Shown one piece after another: positions 25,861-36,255 of a stretch of DNA of 64,000 nucleotides. Position numbers and translations under genes: made by a program. Below the pieces are notes generated by a model that made no database searches, had not been told where the DNA came from, and saw nothing but the letters and a program-made list of their open reading frames with translations. Source of the DNA: Megaleporinus macrocephalus (lineage: Eukaryota > Chordata > Actinopteri > Characiformes > Anostomidae); contig CM038703.1 of NCBI GenBank assembly GCA_021613375.1, positions 23,238,194-23,302,193 on the forward strand. The letters are read 5' to 3'. Each line of letters opens with the position of its first letter. The first letter of the stretch is position 1.

Positions 25861-27249
25861 AATTTTAAGTCAATCTATTTTCCATGATGTACGACTTTAC
25901 GGGGATCCAGTGGGGTTCGTCCGGTAGTCGAATCGCCACGCGCGCCCCTCAATTACTCCAAAAGCTTAATGGCTAGCAGAAAAACGTTTACATTGCCTTT
26001 ACACATATTACTGATTATTAATCAATTTACAGGGCATGAAATATTGGAAGTTTTGCTTTTTTGTTTTTCATTTTTTGTCTTAATTCTCTGTAACTACACT
26101 TGCTGGATCAATTCAGCACTGGAGAGGATGATGCTGTGTATACAAGTTAAGGGGTATTTGTCATATAATAAGTGTCAGATGTGTAATGAAGAAATGAATT
26201 AACGTTTCATTATTTCTTTCTTCTTAAAATATCGTTTTTAAAGAATGCAGTAATTATTAAATGAAATATACATATATATGCGTTTAAATGTTCTAGTTGT
26301 ATCTGCATAGCCAGTATTTTAGGCTAGTATCAATTAGCAACCTTTAATGTTTAAATGACCCTTCTAGTTTTCATACATTTGAATACATTTTTGCACATTC
26401 CCTGTTTTCCGTTTAAAATACAGTTTTATTATGAAATTCAATGCACTCAGAACATTACAGCAATATATTTTCCATGTCCAACTCTGCCTGCTAGTTTGGC
26501 TATTCCTACACTCCTCTACCCACTGCCCGCCCCACAACAAAAAAATAAAATAAAATAAAACTATGGCTATTCTGATATAAAGACTGAGGTTGAATTGGAA
26601 AATGACAAACGAAAAAGATGGATGCAGGAAAATAACAGACTTAGTTAAGTGTTCAAGACTGCTTTTCTCTGTCAGCGTTGTGCATTTCAGCAAACGTTCA
26701 CTAATAACGTTTTCTCTCGTGTGTTTGGAGCCTTTTTCTCAGAGAGAGGGCGGGGGGATGGTACAGAATGGAGATGTATGAAGGAGGTGTATATGTTCGC
26801 TAGACAAGGAGAGCAGAGGAGAAGAGACGGGCAGCTCGCAGTTTGGTGCACGTGACCCTCCAACAGATCTCTAGTGCGTCCAGTACCCGTCAAGCATCTC
26901 GAGCTGCTTCTTTAATCCGCTCCCTGGGCGCCTCGTTACCGGTCTGCCTGACCAAGTCGAGCATTAGCATTAATTCCGAATTCAAAAAAGAGAAAAAAAT
27001 CCCTTCCGAATACATCACTCCTTAATTTTCCTCGCACGTGCACATCCCGGGCCCGCTGTACCGGGACCTCGCGCTGGCGGCCGTTGGAAGCCTAATGAGC
27101 TACTCGTACTCGGTTAACAAATCCCCTTGTTATAGGAAAAAACATCGTTTTGTAGGACTAAAGTAAAACATATGTGGGTCAATTTGGATGTGAGTGTGTG
27201 TGTATGGTTGAGGGTGGGGGAATAAATTACATTAAAGATTCATCCTTCA
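25861..27249. promoter_or_regulatory. Evx1 downstream flank with GC-rich candidate element
   Basis: Mixed DNA. Notable patches are 25895-25970 (CpG-rich, then CCTCAATTACTCCAAAAGC) and 26840-27120. The latter has two CACGTG E-boxes (near 26849 and 27036), GCATTAGCATTAATTCC, and a GC-rich core near 27040-27090. Overlapping short frames on both strands at 26364-26893 have no family signature. Regulatory role is inference from composition only. Confidence 0.3.
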
Positions 27250-27800
27250 CTCATTCCAGTGTTTGGCAGTATGTGTGTTCCCACATCTATTGGATCTTAT
27301 TTGCATTAGACACACACTACTTGTCCGTAAGTACACAGGCACCCTGAATTCAGCTATTTTATAAAGCAACCATAGCTTATAGAACATTGCCGGTTTACCA
27401 ACAAAGCGGAACGCTCTGGAGCAGCCACATAAGTCTAAAGCCACCGTGCCCGATGCCAGGCGTCTACTAGAGGGGTATAAAGCTCCTGAGCACCAGACTT
27501 TGGGGTAGTGAAAATGTGTTTTCTGAAGTGATGGAGCTCCATTCAATACCTGTGCAATGAGAGTGATCCAGGACTGATTATTCATCATTATTAGTACCTG
27601 ACTTGACTAATACTCGAGTGTCTGAATACAATTAAGTTCTCACAACATTATTCCAACATCTAGGGTAAAGTCTTCATAAAACAGTAGATACTGCTACTAC
27701 AGTAAAGGGGAACAAACTTCCTAATAATGTCTATAAAACCAGAAGAAATGTTGGATGGTCAACTGTCTACAAACTTTTGGACATTGCATGGCGTCTACTC
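27250..27800 (+). mobile_element. Degenerate Tc1-like transposon remnant
   Basis: Word order matches a fish Tc1-like element. AAGTCTAAAGCCACCGTGCC and CGATGCCAGGCGTCTACTAG, with AGGGGTATAAAGCTCC, correspond to a conserved coding stretch, and the end AACTGTCTACAAACTTTTGG resembles the terminal repeat seen at 12780-12820. The frame is destroyed. It ends only about 200 bp beyond the evx1 stop codon. Confidence 0.5.
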
Positions 27801-28001
27801 TGTGACCTTGCGGTCTGTCTTATCGTTGATGCTCCTGCAAGATGCTGTGCGAAGTCTTGTCTTCGTGGATGGTGGGGCATTCGGGCATTTTTAGGGCTTT
27901 TTGCATAGCAGGCCGCTGGCGGAGAGTTCGGTTAATGTTTCATGCGGGTTGCGTGCTCGCGTCGTCCGTAGGTTGACCAAGTCCGCATAGCTCTCGCCTT
28001 T

Positions 28002-28724
28002 TTATCTGGTCAGTTGCACCTCCTCCCTCTGGTCCAGCGCAACAGAGGTGGGCTTGCTGAGCACGGCTGGCGTGAAGGTAAGGAAGGCCTCGGTTCTGGA
28101 AAAGTCCGCACTCGCTGACCTGGGCTGCGGCGGGGGTGGCGGTGGAGGAGGAGGCGGAGCTCCGCTTGTTTGGCAAGCTAGGCACGAGCATGGGCTGCCG
28201 CCTGGGCCCAGCGAGTGCGCCGCACCTGCATACAACGAAGGGTGCCGGAAGGCGCACAGCAGCTCGGGTCGCGGGTACGGGTGGTGCGAAGAGAGCACGC
28301 GCAGGCCGTCCAACGAGCGCGCCGCCGCGTGCCCCGCGATTAACGGAGCGCCTCCCGCCGACGGGTAGTAGGGCAGGGGCAAGTGCGACGGGAATGGATA
28401 TGGGAGGCCGCCCGCGGTGGCCGCAGCGTGGCTCAGCATGTATGTGTAGAAGGCGGGGTCAGCCGGGTGAGGCCACGTCATGGCCAGCCGCTGCCGCTTA
28501 TCCTTCATGCGCCTGTTCTGGAACCAAACCTGAAATTAAAATATCTGTATACTGAGAAACACTTTTACGGGCATTTATGTTCTTTTTGCATGTATTATGC
28601 ATGTCTCGATTTTGAGGGGAACAAATTAGGGTGAACTCTTAAAAAAAGGGGCCCATAAAGGATGTTATAGCCAAAAATATGTGTGTAAAAAATACATTAT
28701 TAGAGATGTAACTTCGTACATATT

Positions 28725-28813
<89 letters not shown>

Positions 28814-29377
28814 TTGCATGAAGTTGCTTATACTGAGCAAGGGTGTTCTATTGTCCTATCTAGACAGAATTAGACGGTTCTTGTTGTACCTTGATGGTCG
28901 TTTCTGGCAGATTTAAGGCGGCCGCCAGTTCACACCTGCGCGGCCGTGACACGTAGTTTTCCCGGTAAAACTCCTTTTCCAGTCTGGCGATCTGCTCCCT
29001 AGTAAAGGCGGTCCTGTATCGCCGCATCTGGTCCGGTCCGTAAGAAAGGGCTCCTGGGCTCGAGCTCAGCTTTCCGCTGTCCGTGCCACTTTCCTTCCCG
29101 AGGCCCTGAGACTCCTTATCACATCCTGGAGGAATGAATCACACACAGCTTCAGACCCTCTGACAGCGTGACAGCTGCACTGTATACGCTTAGGCTACAT
29201 GGTATTCTCCCGTTTTTGTTGAAGTGTAAATGAGATCTTTTATTAGTACAGCAAGAAAATTCTCAGATGAACACATACAGCTGCATCGTCGGCTTAACGA
29301 GGGCGTTCTGATGTTATTTTTTCTTGTTTTTTGTTCTCTCTCTCCCTCTTTCTCTGTCCACATTATATATATATATT

Positions 29378-29472
<95 letters not shown>

Positions 29473-30361
29473 TATACATATAAAAACACATAAAAACACA
29501 TAAATAATATAATCTTTCACCATCCAAGCTATGGGTTTCTGCGCCTTCGATAACAATGACGCGCCAATAATAACAACTCACACAATTCTTGAATGATCTA
29601 CACAAACATAATTTCTTAAATTTTCTTTCACTATTTTATTGTTTTAAAATGCCCGTGTCGTCATGCAGATTGTCTTGCTGCGGCGCTCGGACACTGACAG
29701 CAGGATCACTGTAGGCCACTGTATTCCCACATACAGCCTGTGTTCGTGTGCCATTGAGGGAAGAGTCATAATTTTACCAGAACAAATGCGCCGTCTAAAT
29801 TGAATTAAAAAAAATAATGTTTGTAATCGTTGCATGTAAAACAATATATCATTTAAATTTAAAGCTGTTGTGATGAAAGTGCACTCCACACAGACATGCA
29901 CATTGTGGTTTGGTAAATTGACTCATTAACTCAAAACGCAACAATTGAGCCCCCTGTCAGCAGCACACACCGCGTGTGGCATGTTTAGTCACGTTTCTTA
30001 ACCGCGCCGTTCACACGCACAAAACAATACTCTGCCATTCATGCAAAGTTTGCCCATTTTATATTCATTCCGTACCTTGTCCAGCAGGGTAGTCCATGCT
30101 TTCTGGGGTGCAGCTGACATCTATCTCCTCGTAGAAGTCAGATTCTGGGTCCGAGCCGCTACCTTCTTTGTTGGGAAGACCGGGGTGCTCTCTTTCCGGC
30201 ACGCACGGTTTGCTGCTTCCCTTCGTGTCCCCATGCGCGCTGCTCCTCGAGGGAAGAAACGTGCCTGGGCTTCGGCAGTCCCGGGGAGCCGGCTTGTCCC
30301 GGTGCTCGCCAGCAGACACATCGGAGTCCGTGGCAGCTACCGGCGCGTTCCTACCTTCCAT
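28002..30361 (-). CDS. evx1: Even-skipped homeobox 1 (Evx1), three exons
   Basis: A nuclear homeodomain transcription factor of posterior mesoderm, fin and spinal interneurons. Exons on the minus strand are 30361-30076, 29125-28890 and 28529-28002, with GT-AG introns of 950 and 360 bp, giving 349 residues from the ATG at 30361. The homeodomain is at about residues 129-188 ([20 protein letters not shown] at its start), split before codon 47 (Val) by the second intron, ending in [14 protein letters not shown]. Upstream is the acidic [19 protein letters not shown] block. Downstream come [27 protein letters not shown], a ten-proline run, and the Evx1-type C-terminus [14 protein letters not shown]; this, with cluster linkage, favours Evx1 over Evx2. 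Two earlier in-frame ATGs at 30553 and 30631 would add 64 or 90 unrecognised residues. I chose 30361 because MEGRN resembles the family start. Orientation is divergent from hoxa13a. Confidence 0.95.
28729..28810. repeat. (AT)n in evx1 intron 2
   Basis: About 41 AT dinucleotides fill much of the 360-bp second intron of evx1. Confidence 0.97.
29391..29469. repeat. (AT)n in evx1 intron 1
   Basis: About 39 AT units, preceded by a short (TA)/(CA) patch from 29363. Open frames of Ile-Tyr repeats on both strands here are artefacts. Confidence 0.97.
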
Positions 30362-30631
30362 GACGGATGCGCTGGGTGTGCACCGGGCGCCGGATGGCGT
30401 GCAGCTAGCGGGGAGGGGGCGGGGGCCGCTGGCTGACTGGGACGCGCGCGGAGAGGCGGTCGTGTTGTGGAGAGTGCGCCGCTCGCTCTGGGACGAAACT
30501 CCGTGGCCCCCTCTGTGCTCGCTAGCAGTCAGTCTTAATAGGGCGGGCGTCATAATGGAGGGCTTGGTGACGCCACGCGGCGATTTGAAAGGAATAAACA
30601 GGCGAGCGTGAAAGAGATGGGGGTGATTCAA

Positions 30632-31600
30632 AGGCTACGCCAGAAAAAAAAACAAACAAAAAAAAAAACAGGACGTATAATAGTGCACGAGCATATGACA
30701 CCTCTAGCGACGAATTGGGAAGGCTGAAGAAATCAACACCCAGCAGTAATAAAAGCACCACTGCTAGTTGATAAATTACAAGACGGCTTTAAAAAATGCA
30801 CATATTTGCGTATATTTACACAGTGCTGCTCAAGAAAAGCAAAAAAAATGACAAAGCGTAGCTAATTTTTTATACAAATCCGTTGAAAACAACAGGTGAG
30901 TCAATGGAGTGAAACTACAGTTGAGTTGGCTTGCCCTGTAGTGCACTATGTAGTCATTCACCAATAATGTAGCATTTTGAAAAAAAAATTAAGCCCACTG
31001 TTAGAAATAAAACAAAAATAAAACAATTTGAATGTTAAAATGGTTCTTTGCACTATAAAATAGTTTTTTTCACAAATGATGATTAGTTATGCATTGTTTA
31101 CATGGTTATTTCTGCATGTGTTAAAGTTCAAGTGTTTATATATGTGTTATATGGAATTACGCTAATACGATATGCTAAATATTAAAACAGCTGAACTAAG
31201 GGGGGCGACAAAGACAGGCCAGCACGTCGTACCCATTGCCCTTTTTTGGGTAAGTTCGGATGAAATCAAATAATTGGACTAGTTTGTAAAAATTCTGATA
31301 GGTGACACGGGCATAATGTGCAATAACGAGGATATCCGAGACTTGAATAATGTGATAGAACCTGGATCAGTTCAAGCCCTATCTATTATCGCCCTGTCTT
31401 CAGTCGCGCTGAGACGGGGACGGTCTTAATGGCAGCCCAGGAATATATTAGCACATGTTCTTCCCGGATCAACACAGTGGGCGCGCGCTGGAAGACGTCA
31501 AACTGGGCAAGAATCTTCCAGAAGATGAGGAGCGCTGTCTGTCCGGCCGAATTAGAAGCGAACACTCCAAATTTTCATCTTTCAGCGCGCCGGCTTGTGT
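30632..31600. other. Evx1 upstream region, no gene
   Basis: Upstream side of evx1. An A-rich tract lies at 30642-30670. No TATA box or clear core promoter could be assigned. No open frame with recognisable features was seen. Confidence 0.4.
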
Positions 31601-31601
31601 G

Positions 31602-31640
<39 letters not shown>
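31602..31640. repeat. (CT)n microsatellite
   Basis: About 19 CT units. Flanking frames at 31429-31761 are not recognised and appear artefactual. Confidence 0.95.
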
Positions 31641-31641
<1 letters not shown>

Positions 31642-33287
31642 CCTTCTTCACCAAAGCGGTGTCAAGTAAAGTGCAGAAAGGTCAAGTCCTTCTGGCCGGT
31701 AGTCAGAATAACAGACTATTTGACATTTAATTGGATTTGTTTAAGCCAGGCTAACGGCTAACAACGCCGCTTTCTGGGTTTATACTCAGTTAAGCTGTCC
31801 TTTTTCATTAAGCAGCCAGAAAGAGAACATCTCTTTTAATTTTCACTAAAAAAAAAAATATTTCAAATAGTCGACCTGCACTTCAAATTAATTATTTAAG
31901 ACAGACATACGTATCAAATACACTAGTGGTTGGCCTAATTATACCGCAAAAGTTTAATATTATATAATTCTGTCTTTGCAGTTAAGGTAGTAGCGATGCA
32001 CCCACGATTCATGGTACTGAGTTCACGCTTCGATATTCTGGCGATTCTATGAACACATTTGTGAATGTGTCCTTATGTTATGATGCATTGTTACTCTCTC
32101 ACTAATGTATTTTAATTGTAACATATAATGCTGGAAAATGGTACTGAGCATGTACTTTTTTGTTCATCAATGTAAAAACAATGAAAATGTACCCATAAAG
32201 GTATAATAGTGGTTTTAAGGTCCATACGGTGCATACAAAAACAAGCAGAACAATACAATAAAAAGGCTGGACACAAGACAGGGTATGGAGTCAATACAAT
32301 TTTAGAAACATTTTAAATCAAAATTTTAGATTATGGTGTAATTATGTAACATAGCTAAAGGTAGCCTTGAGGCCACCATCCCTGTGATAAGAGAGGCAAA
32401 CCCACAGTGATGGTTTTGAGTGTAACGCTTGATTTACCATGTAATGTTTCTGTGTTAACAGGTTTCTTCACCAGAATCTAAATGACTACATGCTTTGCTA
32501 GGCCAAACAAGAGGTGTTCCCAATATATTCAGAAAGTTACTTAAACACAGGAAGGCACTTAATTATATGACAAACAAACAAACCAATAAAAAATCTATAT
32601 TCATACTCAATTTCTGAATATGACAACTGACATGTGTTTAGAAGACAAAGGCTACAAGGAAGAAGTAGCTTATATAGTTCTTGGGATGAATGAGCAGCAT
32701 TCTGATGGGAAGGTTATCTCAAACGCAAAGTCAACCTCTTAACATGACTGCTTGCTTTCAGGGAGGAGGCCTTTGATGTGCTCTTTGGCAATAAAAGTTC
32801 ACTAAGCACAGTGATGTAGTAGAGTGGCTTTTAAGGATATGGCTTTTTGGGGGAGGGTTAAACTTAATATAACGTATCCATGTCCACAGAATCCTGGGAT
32901 GTTCTGCTTGTGTAATTATAATAATCTATGTCATATATTTAAATCGTCTTTAACACAGATGACAAATATAAAACATAGACATTTATTCAAAGTATGATAT
33001 GCAAAATTATAAATATACAATAAATAACCAATGTAAGATTGGTTTTGAATCAGGAAATGTGCAAATGTAACGTAGAGCTCAGTAAACGAGGTATGAATAT
33101 CATTACACAACCACCAACATCACTTTTAAACTGAGCAGAGGGCTGGGACATGCATGAAAGTAGTTAATGATGTCAAATGCTCGGTGTGTGTGGCCATAGA
33201 CACACTGCGGCGTTTGGACACTCAAAGCTATGCTAGTGCGCCCTCATCTGTCTGAACACAGAACGACACAGAAAGTATTTTAGACTT

Positions 33288-33289
<2 letters not shown>
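31641..33289. other. evx1-hoxa13a interval, nothing specific
   Basis: Unique-looking AT-rich DNA with no transposon signature or exon. Confidence 0.4.
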
Positions 33290-33326
<37 letters not shown>

Positions 33327-33337
33327 CTCTCACTCTC
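33290..33337. repeat. (CT)n microsatellite
   Basis: CT repeat with two interruptions. Confidence 0.95.
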
Positions 33338-33544
33338 AGACTCAGATTTTAATTAACCTTTAACAGTGAACTAAGTAATTCCGGCAGATTTTGTTCACAC
33401 TCTTTCAAGATCTATAGGCTGATGTTGAGATTATAAAGACATTTTTTAAGATCAAGAGCTTTTAAAAGTTGGCTTACGTATAACTTAAATGATTTCCTAG
33501 ATCATACAATAACAATAAAAATACCACTACCACCACTAACAAAA

Positions 33545-33606
33545 ACAACAACACAACACAACAACAACAACAACAACAACAATAATAATAATAATAATAA
33601 TAATAA
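33545..33606. repeat. (ACA)n/(ATA)n compound microsatellite
   Basis: A run of CAA trinucleotides passes directly into a run of TAA trinucleotides. Confidence 0.95.
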
Positions 33607-34910
33607 CTATAGTATATTTTAATCATTATTTGTATGTGTTTTCAATTGGGCCAGGTACATATTCCAATGTATATTCGTATAAATGTGTTCTCTTTTTACA
33701 AATGAGATGAGCAATTGAGCAATTTAGCTCTGCACTAATGTGTCCGCCAACTTAGTTCATCGTAGCATATGCCAATTTATTGGACAAGCAAAGTCTACAT
33801 TTCTCTGAGTTACTATTCATCTGCCAATAGAAGTCTTAAAATTGAACTTTACCATTTCAATCGATGACTGTGGCCGCATAAGAAACTGGACTGTCTGACC
33901 TATACAATACAACTTCTCGTGTATAGCATACAAATCCAGATTAGCAGAAAGCTTTAACATGCTCCAGGGTTGGTGTTTCGAGTTGCCTAGCTCATACAGC
34001 TAGCTCTACTTTCCTGAGCCCGCCCATCTTGTGTACATTCCTAAAGCAGCAATAAACTTTTGGGCGTTCCTATGATACGTCCTTGAACTTTGAACCTAAA
34101 GACGTTTGTCACTCTGGAGGATAGCAAATGGTCTACAGCTAAAGCTTCCACAGGACTAGCTCTAAATTCTGAGTGTACTAACTGGTGCCACATAAATTGC
34201 AGCCGTACATCGTACGCATTCTTCTAACATGAATGTTGTTAGAAAACCGCTTTTTTCTTTCAGTGCAAAGCGGAAATAAGGCATGTTTTTTGCAATAAGG
34301 CCAGAAAGCTTAGTAAAATTGTACGTCTAAAAAGCATCACCTTGACACTGTGCTGCTTCAGAATTAGTACAATGATTAGTTCTAAAGTTAGTTTGTGCGT
34401 ATAAAAGATGAGTAAAAGATGCTATTTTATTACACGCTATAACGCATGATTACATTCTGTTGGGCTACTTCCAAATGCTCCTTCTTTTGAAGAACGATAA
34501 AAGCCTGTCTATCAGAAATGCATAAAGCTGTGTTCTAAAATAGACCTTGCCGAAACCTACATTCCACCCAACAGCTACTAGGCCAAAGTTATTTTTTAAA
34601 TACCTCAAATACGTTTCTTTGTTTGATGCTGTTGCTGTGTAAATGAACAAAGGCTACGTATTTGGTGCTCTAAAAAGCTTATTCTAGATAAAGTTCTTCA
34701 GTTATCTTGGAGGGTTCATGCTGGAATCTGACACCACTCCTTTTCACATTTAAAGTAATTAATTAAGTTAATTGACCAGTGTACTTTCTTTTGTTTTGTT
34801 TTTCTAAAGCAGACATATAGTTGACAAATGAGTCATTTGTTCTGATGCCATAGAATAGCCGCTTTTGGTTTTCTAAACAACCTTTTTAAGAAACTACGCT
34901 AGGAAGGACA
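33607..34910. other. evx1-hoxa13a interval, nothing specific
   Basis: No gene or element recognised. Confidence 0.4.
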
Positions 34911-34976
34911 TTATATTATATTATATTATATTATATTATATTATATTATATTATATTATATCATATTATATTATAT
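34911..34976. repeat. (TTATA)n pentanucleotide microsatellite
   Basis: About thirteen TTATA units with one TCATA variant. Confidence 0.96.
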
Positions 34977-35040
34977 AAGTATTTTTCACTTCCTCAAAAA
35001 TGAGGACCCTTTATTAGAAAGTGTTTTAAACCATTTAAAC

Positions 35041-35130
35041 CAGGGGTGCCCAAACTTTTTTCCTTGGGTGGCCAAAGGTTAATGTTCATGATATGGCAAG
35101 TTCCAGAAGGTAGTGGACAAATAGTGGAAA
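35041..35130. mobile_element. Possible hAT-type transposon end
   Basis: CAGGGGTGCCCAAACTTTTTTCC resembles the CAGGGGT-type terminus of many hAT elements. No matching right end or transposase was found. Tentative. Confidence 0.25.
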
Positions 35131-35690
35131 AACAAATCAGACAGGAAATGCTCAAATCTTTTTTACTTCTTTAATTTATATTACACTGTATTTTGTTGCT
35201 TAATAATATATTTATTTAAAGTATAATATATCTACATCATATAGCTGTACATAAATTTCCTTTACCTACAGCTCCTTGCAGTAAAATATACAGTGTTGAA
35301 AGAACTCTTATCTTACAGATATGAGTTGAATCAACCTTATTAGATTCTGTGTAAAGTATTCAAGTATCCCCAACCACTCTGGATTAGGAGTGGACTAGAC
35401 AGTGTACTTAGGTTTACAATCACTGCACTGCACTCAGAGCAATGTCAGAAAGCAGAGTCTGGAATACACTGGTAGAAACAGTATTCAGCAAGAATTTAGT
35501 TTTCACATTGATAAAGCATATATTGGGTCCCATTGCCTACTTTATTGCTACTCTCATAATCCCACTGTCATCTTGCAAATTTGACTGTACGTTGAACTAC
35601 GTATCCGGATGAAATAGGGGGGTTCAGCTTCTATATACTTCAAAGGAAACAAGTAATGCCAAAATACATAACTGCTTCATTATTGTGGTT
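35131..35690. other. evx1-hoxa13a interval, nothing specific
   Basis: AT-rich DNA. The 60-codon frame at 35402 has no motif. Confidence 0.4.
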
Positions 35691-36095
35691 TATCAGCATG
35701 CCCAGGCTTTAGCAGAGCTCAGCAAGAATGAGATCATTAACTGATCATCCCATTGATTTTTTCAGTCTGCCTACGCTTTACCAGAACACAGTAAGACTGA
35801 GATTAATAACTGATCATCTCATTGATTTATCAGTCTACTCAGGCTTTAGTAGAGCTCAGTAACACTTTAATTAATCACCTACTTGATTTCTCGATTTACT
35901 CAGAATTTAGTAGAGCTTAGTAAAGCTGAGATAAACAACTAATCATCACATTGCCTATCAGTCTACTCAGGCTTTAGCAGAGTTTAGTAAGACTGGGATT
36001 AATAACTAACACATTGATTTATCAGTATACTCAGGATTTAGCAGAGCTCAGTAACACTGAGATTAATAACTAAATAACTAAATCATGACGGTTCA
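35691..36095. repeat. Diverged minisatellite, about 66-bp unit, six copies
   Basis: The motif CAGGCTTTAGCAGAGCTCAG, followed by AAGACTGAGATTAATAACTGATCAT, recurs with GCT-type anchors at about 35706, 35775, 35843, 35903, 35971 and 36035. Spacing ranges from 60 to 69 bp. Copies are well diverged, so the array is not recent. Confidence 0.85.
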
Positions 36096-36158
36096 ATTCA
36101 TTAGTACTCCTAGGCATCCTAGACATTAGCAGAGTTCTTCAGGAGCTTCAGTGTAGCC

Positions 36159-36160
<2 letters not shown>

Positions 36161-36254
<94 letters not shown>
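36161..36254. repeat. (AT)n microsatellite
   Basis: About 47 AT units directly downstream of the minisatellite. Confidence 0.97.

Positions 36255-36255
<1 letters not shown>

Noticed and set aside
28048..28555. Plus-strand frames over evx1 exon 3
   Set aside because: Shadow frames of GC-rich coding exon; the minus strand carries the Evx1 homeodomain and C-terminus.
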